From positions 1 to 5,824 of the forward strand of contig CAIWVR010000313.1 in the NCBI GenBank assembly GCA_903916165.1: DNA of 5,824 nucleotides. Reading direction: 5' to 3'. Shown here one piece after another: positions 1 to 5,753 of the stretch (positions are counted from its first letter, which is position 1; each line of letters opens with the position of its first letter). The notes under the pieces were generated by a model. It ran no database searches. It was given only the letters and a program-made list of their open reading frames with translations, and was not told the origin of the DNA. The stretch is from an uncultured Hyphomicrobiales bacterium (GTDB taxonomy: Bacteria; Pseudomonadota; Alphaproteobacteria; Rhizobiales; Beijerinckiaceae). The position numbers and the translations under genes are program-made.

Positions 1-483
1 GAGATCGGCATGATCGAGGTGAAGGGCCCTAATGTGTTCAAGGGCTATTGGCGGATGCCTGAGAAGACGGCCGCCGAATTCAATCCGGACGGATTTTTCA
101 TCACCGGCGACCTCGGCAAGATCGACGCCAGGGGCTACGTCCACATTGTCGGTCGCGGCAAGGACCTGATCATCACCGGCGGCTTCAATGTCTATCCGAA
201 GGAGATCGAATCCGAGATCGACGCCATGCCCGGTGTGTTCGAGAGCGCTGTCATCGGCGTGCCGCATCCTGATTTCGGCGAGGGCGTGACGGCCGTGGTC
301 GTGCGCACGAAAGCGGACGCCATCGACGAGAAAGCGATCATCGCCGCCCTTCAGGACCGGCTTGCCAAGTTCAAGCAGCCCAAGAAAGTGATTTTCCTCG
401 ACGACCTGCCGCGCAATACGATGGGCAAGGTCCAGAAGAACGTCCTGCGCGACCAATATGCAGAGCTTTTCACCAAGGGGTAA
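1..483 (+). CDS. matB: Malonyl-CoA synthetase-like acyl-CoA ligase (ANL superfamily), C-terminal part; 5' end outside window
   Basis: The frame is open from base 1, so only the last 160 codons are present. In MatB enzymes, malonate (or methylmalonate) plus ATP and CoA gives the CoA thioester through an acyl-adenylate, in the cytoplasm. What is visible is the end of the large domain and the whole mobile C-terminal domain. These include the TGD motif (about 112-120), the hinge motif GRGKD followed by LIITGGFNVYPKEIE (151-210), and PRNTMGKVQK near the end, whose lysine codon at 427-429 is the adenylation (A10) lysine. GGFNVYPKEIESEIDAMPGV and the following IGVPH-DFGEGVTAVVV match my recall of rhizobial MatB more closely than acetyl- or long-chain ligases. 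The substrate pocket lies upstream, so malonate specificity is inferred from overall similarity. The stop codon is 3 nt before the CoA transferase gene, which indicates one operon. A matA (malonyl-CoA decarboxylase) neighbour upstream would fit but is not visible. Confidence 0.88.
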   Translation, partial: EIGMIEVKGPNVFKGYWRMPEKTAAEFNPDGFFITGDLGKIDARGYVHIVGRGKDLIITGGFNVYPKEIESEIDAMPGVFESAVIGVPHPDFGEGVTAVVVRTKADAIDEKAIIAALQDRLAKFKQPKKVIFLDDLPRNTMGKVQKNVLRDQYAELFTKG

Positions 484-486
484 GGC

Positions 487-1857
487 ATGGCAAAGACGCC
501 AGCCATGCTGGCTGGGATCTGGTCGGCGCTTCGCGGACCTGACCGGCTGGTTTCGCATGTCGTAGACATCGGGCAGGGGGCCTTTGCCGGGGCCTTTGCG
601 ATCTCCGATTTTGCTGCGAACACGACGGGTGTGGCAGCATTGGCCCTCGCAGAATTTGCAGCCGTCCGCGGTGGGGTCGAGCCCTCGGTCGCGGTGGATC
701 GTCGGCTTGCATCCTTGTGGTTCGCAAAATCCATCCGCCCGGTTGGGTGGGCGCTGAAGGATCCGTGGGACCCGATCGCCGGAAATTACGCGGCACGCGA
801 CGGCTGGGTCAGGCTCCATACCAATGCGCCGCATCATCGGGCGGCGGCTCTTTCCGTGCTCGGGGTCGGCGCCGACCGCGCGGCCGTGACACAGGCGGTG
901 GCGGGTTGGGACGCGCAAGACCTTGAGGATGCTGTCGTGGGGGCAAAGGGCTGCGCGGCCATGCTGCGAAGCCTCGCGGACTGGCGCATACATCCGCAGG
1001 GACGTGCAGTCATGGAGGAAGAACTTGTGCAATGGGGCGAGACCGGAATCCGCCCCTTGCGCGCGTTCGGCCAGCCGGGTCGGCCGCTTGAGGGCCTGCG
1101 CGTGCTCGATCTGACACGCGTGCTCGCCGGGCCTGTCGCCACGCGCTTCCTTGCCGGATATGGCGCTGACGTCCTGCGCATTGATCCACCCGGCTGGGAC
1201 GAACCCGCCGTTCTGCCGGAAGTCACACCCGGCAAGACCCGTGCCCGGCTCAACCTGTGCCAGACAGAGGACCGAGCAATTTTCGTGCGCCTGCTCGGTG
1301 AAGCCGACGTGCTGGTGCATGGCTACCGCTCCGACGCGCTTGAGAAACTAGGTTTCGGCACCGCCAGGCGCGCCGATCTGGCGCCCGGCCTGATCGACGT
1401 CGCGCTCGACGCCTATGGCTGGACCGGACCCTGGGCGCAGCGGCGCGGGTTCGATACTGTGGTTCAAATGAGCACCGGCATGGCCGAACGCGAGATGCGG
1501 TTTCGTCGTCAATCGTTGAAACCAGAAAACCTGCCTGTACAGGCGCTTGACTACGGCACGGGCCATATGATCGCTGCCGCCGTGCTGCGCGCGCTGACAC
1601 AGCAAGCTGGCGATGGGCGCGGGCGTTCGGCACGCCTGTCGCTCGCGCGCAGTGCGGCCTTTCTGGCGTGCCATGAAAACGAGACCACAGCGTCGCTCGC
1701 GCCAGAAACGGACGATGATCTTGGCGCAGACACCGAGGTGACATATTGGGGACCGGCGCGGCGTCTGAAACCGCCGATGCGCGTTGAGGGTTGCGACCTG
1801 TACTGGAACAGAAACGCCGGCCCACTCGGCGACGGCGCGCCCGCCTTTGCATATTGA
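487..1857 (+). CDS. CaiB/BaiF family (class III) acyl-CoA transferase, permuted-looking domain order
   Basis: Predicted cytoplasmic enzyme of 456 residues that moves CoA between carboxylic acids; the substrates are unknown. The hallmark class III core starts at residue 201: LEGLRVLDLTRVLAGPVATR (201-220), then GADVLRIDPPG (226-236) and a DVLVHGYRSDALEKLGFG segment (274-291). QALDYGTGHM (352-361) aligns with the GALGDSNSG region of formyl-CoA transferase, making Asp355 the likely nucleophile that forms the aspartyl anhydride and CoA thioester. Residues 1-190, with IAGNYAARDGWVRLHTN at 97-113, look like the small domain that normally follows the core. Only about 100 residues follow Asp355, against about 260 in formyl-CoA transferase. 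Start: ATG 487 is preceded by AAGGGG at 475-480, a strong ribosome binding site lying within the end of the ligase gene, so coupling with it is likely. The natural-looking C-terminus argues against truncation. Confidence 0.87.
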   Translation: MAKTPAMLAGIWSALRGPDRLVSHVVDIGQGAFAGAFAISDFAANTTGVAALALAEFAAVRGGVEPSVAVDRRLASLWFAKSIRPVGWALKDPWDPIAGNYAARDGWVRLHTNAPHHRAAALSVLGVGADRAAVTQAVAGWDAQDLEDAVVGAKGCAAMLRSLADWRIHPQGRAVMEEELVQWGETGIRPLRAFGQPGRPLEGLRVLDLTRVLAGPVATRFLAGYGADVLRIDPPGWDEPAVLPEVTPGKTRARLNLCQTEDRAIFVRLLGEADVLVHGYRSDALEKLGFGTARRADLAPGLIDVALDAYGWTGPWAQRRGFDTVVQMSTGMAEREMRFRRQSLKPENLPVQALDYGTGHMIAAAVLRALTQQAGDGRGRSARLSLARSAAFLACHENETTASLAPETDDDLGADTEVTYWGPARRLKPPMRVEGCDLYWNRNAGPLGDGAPAFAY

Positions 1858-1858
1858 T

Positions 1859-1863
1859 GAGGA
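1859..1863 (+). promoter_or_regulatory. Ribosome binding site GAGGA deciding the start at 1868
   Basis: GAGGA lies 4 nt before ATG 1868 and directly after the CoA transferase stop codon. It supports 1868 as the start of the small downstream gene. The open frame itself extends upstream to an ATG at 1784, deep inside the CoA transferase gene, where the translation looks like out-of-frame coding sequence. Confidence 0.55.
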
Positions 1864-1867
1864 CTTG

Positions 1868-2194
1868 ATGCGCGGCTTTTTTCGAATGGATTATCCGCGC
1901 GAAGGCGGCGCTGGCGGCACCGTCGTTTTCACGAATGGGACAATTGCTGGCTGGGACACAGGCGGTTGCTTCTTTCGAGGTGATTATGCCGACAGGGGCA
2001 TGGGAATCGAAGGTTTGCTCACACTCTCCTTTCCGAATGGCGGGACATCGCCGACGGGCGAAAGCATCGCGCGAGCGACGGTGCCACAACGAATTTCCTT
2101 CCGTATCCCCAATGCTGCCCGGGCCAACCAGATGGTACTCAAAACCGTCACCGGCGATGTGACCATCAGGCTGACGCGGGTCGGGAGCCTCTGA
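1868..2194 (+). CDS. Small GrlR-like beta-rich protein, function unknown
   Basis: This is a predicted protein of 108 residues, last in the left cluster and 10 nt after the CoA transferase stop. It has no signal peptide or membrane segment. The N-terminal half follows the pattern GFFRMDY...GGTVVFTNGTIAGWD..GCFFRGDY. This resembles the start of GrlR-type small beta-barrel proteins (G-Y-x-v-x-F, then G-x-G-v-v-x-x-x-G-x-i-x-G-x-D, then Y-x-G-x-Y). GrlR itself is a negative regulator of type III secretion genes in enterohaemorrhagic E. coli, but relatives in rhizobia are uncharacterised and nothing here points to secretion. The second half alternates hydrophobic residues (ISFRIPN, MVLKTVTG, VTIRLTRV), consistent with more beta strands. 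The family assignment is from memory of the pattern and is only moderately sure; the gene itself is well supported by its ribosome site and coding-like protein. It may be expressed with the ligase and transferase without sharing their function. Confidence 0.6.
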   Translation: MRGFFRMDYPREGGAGGTVVFTNGTIAGWDTGGCFFRGDYADRGMGIEGLLTLSFPNGGTSPTGESIARATVPQRISFRIPNAARANQMVLKTVTGDVTIRLTRVGSL

Positions 2195-2215
2195 CAGTCT
2201 AGGTTCGAAAAAAAC

Positions 2216-2235
2216 TTTCCACCAATTTCCATCAA
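2216..2235 (+). repeat. Tandem 10-bp repeat TTTCCAYCAA, possible operator
   Basis: TTTCCACCAA is followed immediately by TTTCCATCAA, nine of ten bases identical, with a period of about one helical turn. Further TTTCC occurrences lie at 2248 and 2294. The repeat sits just upstream of the best candidate -35 box. Face-aligned direct repeats upstream of a promoter can bind a regulator, but chance is possible at this length. Confidence 0.3.
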
Positions 2236-2237
2236 GG

Positions 2238-2266
2238 TTGCTGGACCTTTCCGACAGAATGAGAAT
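2238..2266 (+). promoter_or_regulatory. Weak candidate sigma-70-type promoter for the binding-protein gene
   Basis: TTGCTG (2238-2243) and GAGAAT (2261-2266) are separated by 17 bp and match the consensus at three and four of six positions. An overlapping CAGAAT at 2255-2260 is an alternative -10 box. A start here would give a leader of roughly 120 nt before ATG 2395. This is a pattern match only. Confidence 0.22.
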
Positions 2267-2394
2267 GTGACAGTTTTCGTGATGAAGGCTGCCTTTCCGC
2301 CCAAAATTGCGCCGAGGCTTGATCCGCGTGGCGCTCCGCTTCATAGTCTTCGGAGAATAAGCGTCGTTCAGGCACGCGGAAACGGGAGAAAATT

Positions 2395-2481
2395 ATGCGT
2401 GATTTCGAGCGCCACATGCGCCATGCTGGGGTAGCGATCATCGCGGGTGTCGCTATTCTGGTAGCCATCAGCGCCGATGCG
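2395..2481 (+). other. Predicted Sec signal peptide of the substrate-binding protein
   Basis: The first 29 codons encode a charged N-region, a hydrophobic core and an Ala-Asp-Ala cleavage site. There is no lipobox cysteine, so the mature protein is expected to be soluble in the periplasm. Confidence 0.75.
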
Positions 2482-3438
2482 CAGACGCGCACAGAAGTTC
2501 GCGTCGGCACGCTTGGTGCCATCAGCGACGCGCCCGTCTTCATCGCTGACAAGAAGGGCTACTTCCGCGAGGAAGGCATTGACGTGAAGATGACAGTCTT
2601 CCAGTCAGCGGCGACCATGGTCGCACCGCTGGGTGCCGGGCAACTCGATGTCGGTGCCGGCTCACCATCGGCTGGCATGTATAATGCGGTCGCGCGCAAG
2701 ATCGATGTGCGCATTGTGGCCGATAAGGCGCAATCAACGCCGGGCTATGGCGCAACGAAGCTGATCGTGCGCAAGGATCTCGTCGAGTCTGGCAAGTTCA
2801 AGACGCTGGCCGACCTGAAGGGCCTTAAGATCGCCGGGAATGCGCCCGGCGTCAGCAACACCGCCATGCTGAATGTGATGCTGACCTCGGTTGGGCTGAC
2901 CTATAGCGACGTCGATGTGCTCAATCTTGCCTTCCCGGATCATCTGATCGCCTTGCAGAACAAGTCGGTCGACGGTGGCGCGACAATCGAACCGACGGCG
3001 ACACTGGCTGTTGCTGGCGGTTATGCGGTCGAGATCATGCGCGACGATCAAATCTATCCCAACCACCAGATCGCAACGCTGATCTACGCCGAGGATTTTG
3101 CCAAGAAGCGTGACCTCGCGACGCGGTTCATGAAGGCCTATGTGCGCGGCATCCGCTTCTATGTGAAGGCGCTGAAGGACGGGAGACTCGCCGGCGAGAC
3201 AGCGGACGAAGTGATCGACATTCTGACCGAATATACGCCGCAGAAGAATAAGGATCTGTTGCGCAAGATCACGCCGACCGGCATGGATCCGGATGGCAAG
3301 GTCAATACGGCGAGCCTGCAACGGGACGTCGATTTCTATATCGCGCAGGGTCTCGTGGAGACCAAGGTCGATGTGTCGAAGATCGTCGACATGTCCTTTG
3401 CAGAAGACGCCGTAAAGGCGCTTGGGTCCTTCAAGTAA
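2395..3438 (+). CDS. ABC transporter substrate-binding protein, NMT1/SsuA-like, secreted
   Basis: Periplasmic binding protein of 347 residues that would capture a small organic solute and deliver it to an inner-membrane ABC permease. Residues 1-29 form a signal peptide: Arg/His-containing N-region, hydrophobic stretch AGVAIIAGVAILVAIS (11-26), and an ADA cleavage motif before Gln30. The mature protein begins with the family signature VRVGTLGAISDAPVFIADKKG (roughly 36-56), followed by GYFREEGIDVKM. The GAGQLDVGAGSPSAGMYNA region (about 81-99), a LADLKGLKIA segment and a late DGGATIEPTATLAV segment match the two-lobed NMT1/SsuA fold used for sulfonates, taurine, nitrate-like anions and pyrimidine precursors. 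The ligand cannot be read from sequence. ATG 2395 is preceded by GGGAGA at a 5-nt distance; a second in-frame ATG at 2416 would still leave a signal peptide. No permease or ATPase gene is in the window; the flavin monooxygenase follows 22 nt downstream, probably on the same transcript. Confidence 0.9.
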   Translation: MRDFERHMRHAGVAIIAGVAILVAISADAQTRTEVRVGTLGAISDAPVFIADKKGYFREEGIDVKMTVFQSAATMVAPLGAGQLDVGAGSPSAGMYNAVARKIDVRIVADKAQSTPGYGATKLIVRKDLVESGKFKTLADLKGLKIAGNAPGVSNTAMLNVMLTSVGLTYSDVDVLNLAFPDHLIALQNKSVDGGATIEPTATLAVAGGYAVEIMRDDQIYPNHQIATLIYAEDFAKKRDLATRFMKAYVRGIRFYVKALKDGRLAGETADEVIDILTEYTPQKNKDLLRKITPTGMDPDGKVNTASLQRDVDFYIAQGLVETKVDVSKIVDMSFAEDAVKALGSFK

Positions 3439-3443
3439 GCATC

Positions 3444-3454
3444 AGGAAAAGAGA
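3444..3454 (+). promoter_or_regulatory. Purine-rich ribosome binding region deciding the start at 3461
   Basis: AGGAAAAGAGA lies between the binding-protein stop and ATG 3461, with its GAGA end 6 nt before the ATG. This favours 3461 over the in-frame ATG at 3422, which lies inside the binding-protein gene and adds 13 residues of non-conserved sequence, and over ATG 3482. Confidence 0.5.
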
Positions 3455-3460
3455 CGCAAT

Positions 3461-4558
3461 ATGTTGCGGCCAAACACCCGCATGGCGGGACCGAACAAGT
3501 TCAAGCTCGGTCTTTTCGCCATGAATTGCTCCGGCGGCATGACGATGACCAAGGCGCCCGAGCGCTGGGACGCGACATGGGACAATAACGTCACTGCCGC
3601 GCGCCTGGCCGATGAGGCGGGCCTTGAATTCCTGCTGCCTATCGGACGCTGGCACGGCTACAAGGGCGAGACGGATACGGAAGGTTCGTCTTTCGAGACG
3701 CTGACCTGGGCCTCGGGACTGCTGGCTTCGACCAGGGGCATCTCCGTGTCCGGCACGCTGCATGTGGCCTTCGTCAATCCGGTCTTCGCCGCCAAGCAGA
3801 TCGTCACGGCCGATCATATCGGCAAAGGTCGGTTCTGCCTGAACATCGTGTCGGGCTGGAACAAGGGCGAGTTTGACATGCTCGGTGTCGCGCTCAATGA
3901 TCATGAGGCCCGTTACGCCTATACGGGCGAATGGATCAACATCGCCAAGCGCGTCTGGAGCGAAGATGCGCCGTTCGACTTTCAGGGACGGTTCTTCGAT
4001 CTGAAGGGTGTGCTCTCGAAGCCCAAACCCTGGGGGCCAGGCGAGCCCCTGCTCATCAGTGCCGGCAATTCGCAGGAGGGACGCGCCTTCGCTGCCAATC
4101 ACGCAGACGCCCTGTTCATGACCATTGTTGAGTTGGATACGCTGGCGGCAGAGGTGGAGACCGTGCGTGCCTCCGTGACTGACGCCGCCCGCGATGTCGG
4201 CGTCTTTGCCAGCGGCCATCTGATGTGCCGTCCCACACGCAAGGAGGCGGAGGATTATTACCATTATATCGTCTACGAGCAGGGCGACTGGGACGCCGCC
4301 GAACATGCCGCCGTCATCCGCACTAAAGGCCGCAAGACACCTTTCGATGCGATGAAACGATTAAAGGAGCGCCTTATCAGTGGCGTCGGCACCTATCCCG
4401 TTCTGGGCAGCTATGATGACGCAGCTGAAGCCTTCAAGCGCATGAGCGACGCAGGCCTCGGGGGCATGGCCATCGGTCTCGTGAATTACGTCAGCGATTT
4501 CCCGGCTTTGCGCGACGAAGTACTGCCCCGCATGCAGAGGCTTGGCCTGCGCACCTGA
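3461..4558 (+). CDS. LLM-class flavin-dependent monooxygenase (SfnG/RutA/SsuD-like)
   Basis: Cytoplasmic TIM-barrel oxygenase of 365 residues from the bacterial luciferase-like superfamily, which uses reduced FMN supplied by a separate reductase plus O2 to oxidise a small substrate. Visible signatures are FKLGLFAMNCSGGM (14-27), ADEAGLEFLLPIGRWHGY (50-67), and GRFCLNIVSGWNKGEFDMLG (123-142), which matches GRxxVNxVSGWxKxEF in dimethylsulfone monooxygenase SfnG and the pyrimidine monooxygenase RutA. HEARY (148-152), FQGRFFDLKGVLSKPKPWGP (174-193) and AGNSQEGRAFAANHAD (201-216) also fit. Length agrees with that subgroup. Adjacency to an SsuA/NMT1-type binding protein resembles gene pairs that import and oxidise sulfonates, sulfones, N-heterocycles or chelators. 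Substrate is therefore unknown, and a sulfur source is only one option. No flavin reductase gene is seen nearby. The reading frame is intact and both ends look natural. Confidence 0.88.
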   Translation: MLRPNTRMAGPNKFKLGLFAMNCSGGMTMTKAPERWDATWDNNVTAARLADEAGLEFLLPIGRWHGYKGETDTEGSSFETLTWASGLLASTRGISVSGTLHVAFVNPVFAAKQIVTADHIGKGRFCLNIVSGWNKGEFDMLGVALNDHEARYAYTGEWINIAKRVWSEDAPFDFQGRFFDLKGVLSKPKPWGPGEPLLISAGNSQEGRAFAANHADALFMTIVELDTLAAEVETVRASVTDAARDVGVFASGHLMCRPTRKEAEDYYHYIVYEQGDWDAAEHAAVIRTKGRKTPFDAMKRLKERLISGVGTYPVLGSYDDAAEAFKRMSDAGLGGMAIGLVNYVSDFPALRDEVLPRMQRLGLRT

Positions 4559-4621
4559 GCTTTTGCCCTTCACTTTGCACGGCGTCATGCTATTCACGAC
4601 GCCTCGCAACACGCTAGGTCC

Positions 4622-5341
4622 ATGCAACAGATCAGGTCGCTTCTCTTCACAGGTCTCTGGACACTCTGGACGTCGCTTTTCGCGCCGGTTCTCGGTGTCA
4701 TTTTGCTCACCCACGGCAGCCCGATCTGGGTTCGCCGATGGACGCGCCTGTGGGCCAGCGGCGTTTTGGGCATGCTCAAATATATTGTCGGGTTGGATCA
4801 CGCCGTGCGCGGGAGCGAAAACATACCTGAGAAGCCCTGCCTGATCGTCTGCAATCACCAGTCGACGTGGGAGACCATCGCTGTCCTGACCCTTTTTCCG
4901 GATGTCGCGATCATCACAAAGAAGGAATTACTGAAGGTTCCTATCTTCGGCACATTCCTGCGGCTCTCGCCCATGATCACCATCGATCGCGAGAGCGGTT
5001 CCAGGGCGATCCGAAAAATGAACGAAGAGGGTGCGCTTGCGCTGTCTCAGGGCCGCAGCGTCCTGATTTTCCCGGAAGGCACGCGCAGCGAGCCTGGCGC
5101 ACCTGTCGAGTTCAAGCGTGGCGTCGAATTGCTCTACGGCAAACTCAACTGCGACCTGCTGCCGGTGGCGATGAATTCCGGCGATTTCTGGTGCCCAGGT
5201 CGCCAGAACAAGAAGGCCGGCACGATCACGTTGACCTGCCTGCCCCCCATTCCCGCGGGTGAAAATGCTTCCGCGGCGATCAAGGCCGCGGAAGCTGCCA
5301 TTCAGGCAGAGCTTACTTCGATCCGGGCGACAGCGGCCTGA
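4622..5341 (+). CDS. plsC: PlsC-type 1-acyl-sn-glycerol-3-phosphate acyltransferase
   Basis: Membrane-associated acyltransferase of 239 residues, expected to convert lysophosphatidic acid to phosphatidic acid in phospholipid synthesis. Order of motifs: a hydrophobic N-terminal anchor (about 7-30), motif I NHQSTWETI (78-86), motif II LSPMITIDRESG (115-126), motif III FPEGTRSEPG (150-159), and motif IV LLPVAMNSGDFW (179-190). Motif I reads His79-X4-Glu84 instead of the textbook HX4D; HQSxWE versions are common in proteobacterial members and are presumed active. The start at 4622 has only a weak AGG (4616-4618), 3 nt away. The preceding 63 bp hold no convincing promoter, so this gene could be read through from the monooxygenase or have its own start. 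The last ten codons overlap the minus-strand DUF35 gene tail to tail. More than one PlsC paralogue is common in this group, and the preferred lyso-lipid (phosphatidate or ornithine lipid, for example) cannot be told here. Confidence 0.9.
   Translation: MQQIRSLLFTGLWTLWTSLFAPVLGVILLTHGSPIWVRRWTRLWASGVLGMLKYIVGLDHAVRGSENIPEKPCLIVCNHQSTWETIAVLTLFPDVAIITKKELLKVPIFGTFLRLSPMITIDRESGSRAIRKMNEEGALALSQGRSVLIFPEGTRSEPGAPVEFKRGVELLYGKLNCDLLPVAMNSGDFWCPGRQNKKAGTITLTCLPPIPAGENASAAIKAAEAAIQAELTSIRATAA
5262..5295 (-). terminator. Rho-independent terminator for the thiolase-DUF35 operon, embedded in plsC
   Basis: A perfect 11-bp inverted repeat, GCTTCCGCGGC at 5267-5277 and GCCGCGGAAGC at 5285-5295, flanks a 7-nt loop. 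Read on the minus strand, the hairpin begins 17 nt after the DUF35 stop codon and is followed by ATTTTC, a short T-tract at 5265-5262. On the plus strand no T-run follows, so the orientation is minus. It lies within codons near 216-225 of plsC, encoding part of an alanine-rich tail. The stem is strong; the T-tract is short, so efficiency is uncertain. Confidence 0.68.
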
Positions 5342-5753
5342 ACTTTGGCACGCTGCAGTCAGCGTCGACATCATCAAACACGACCTCGACCGGCATTTCG
5401 CAACGAACATCCTCGTGGCTCACGCCCAGGATGTTGGTCAGCAGGCGCGGGCCTTCCTCAAGCTCCACCAGCGCGACCACATAGGGCACCTCCTGCTCGA
5501 AGGCCGGACGATAGACGCGGTGGAAGGTGACAAAGGAATAAACCTTGCCGCGTCCCGAGACGTCCTCGAAGTGGAAATTCGGAGACAGGCAATGCCGGCA
5601 GGCGTTCGACGGCGGAAACCAGTACTGCTCGCAGGAATCGCATTTGGGGATCGACAGGCGATGCTCTTGCGCCGCCTTCCAGTAGGGAAGCGATTCAGGC
5701 GCGGGCCGGGGCTTGGGTTTCTGATTGGGCTTCGGAATGGTGTCGCTCATCAT
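5313..5753 (-). CDS. DUF35 zinc-ribbon/OB-fold protein, thiolase partner
   Basis: Cytoplasmic protein of 146 residues (from the ATG at 5753). After a proline/lysine-rich start comes ESLPYWKAAQEHRLSIPKC (20-38). A rubredoxin-like zinc ribbon follows, with Cys38-X2-Cys41 and Cys52-X2-Cys55. Then an OB-fold has GRGKVYSFVTFHRVYRPAF (68-86), PYVVALVELEEGPRLLTNI (90-108) and a closing CEMPVEVVFDDVD...VPKFRP. This is the standard DUF35 layout and length. Such proteins are usually encoded beside thiolase-like genes and form complexes with them, as in steroid side-chain degradation, where they act as accessory or hydratase/aldolase partners. The upstream thiolase stop overlaps this start: ATG 5753 gives an ATGA 4-nt overlap, while the adjacent ATG at 5750 gives TGATG; GGGG upstream fits either. 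The frame's earlier ATG at 5783 lies inside the thiolase gene and is unlikely. Its 3' end overlaps plsC. Confidence 0.88.
   Translation of the reverse strand: MMSDTIPKPNQKPKPRPAPESLPYWKAAQEHRLSIPKCDSCEQYWFPPSNACRHCLSPNFHFEDVSGRGKVYSFVTFHRVYRPAFEQEVPYVVALVELEEGPRLLTNILGVSHEDVRCEMPVEVVFDDVDADCSVPKFRPLSPGSK

Larger units (their letters stand above)
2195..2394 (+). other. Intergenic region between the acyl-CoA cluster and the binding-protein/monooxygenase pair
   Basis: These 200 bp contain no convincing gene on either strand. They hold a seven-A run at about 2208-2214, a tandem 10-bp repeat at 2216-2235, a weak candidate promoter at 2238-2266, and the ribosome binding site GGGAGA (2384-2389) of the next gene. 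I found no clear terminator with a U-tract after the upstream gene, so read-through from the left cluster cannot be excluded. Confidence 0.5.

Noticed and set aside
1784..1867. Frameshift or fusion between the CoA transferase and the small downstream protein, since the downstream frame is open into the transferase gene
   Set aside because: The transferase ends at a natural-looking C-terminus, the upstream part of the other frame is not coding-like, and a ribosome binding site precedes ATG 1868.
2208..2214. Seven-A run as the T-tract of a minus-strand terminator
   Set aside because: No stable hairpin precedes it on the minus strand, and no minus-strand gene is present there to terminate.
1250..2344. 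Long minus-strand open frame of 364 codons
   Set aside because: It runs antisense to the CoA transferase and the small gene, and its translation is Arg/Ser/Pro-rich without any motif. It looks like a GC-rich shadow frame.
2334..2355. Inverted repeat CTCCG / CGGAG upstream of the binding-protein gene as a riboswitch or attenuator
   Set aside because: Five base pairs with a 12-nt loop and no recognisable aptamer or alternative pairing.
3431..4306. Minus-strand open frame of 291 codons
   Set aside because: It is antisense to the flavin monooxygenase, whose plus-strand translation carries clear family motifs. The antisense protein shows none.
4581..4603. Stem-loop GGCGTC / GACGCC between the monooxygenase and plsC as a terminator
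   Set aside because: The stem is only 6 bp with an 11-nt loop, and no T-tract follows on the plus strand. It could be chance, though it is the only hairpin in that 63-bp gap.
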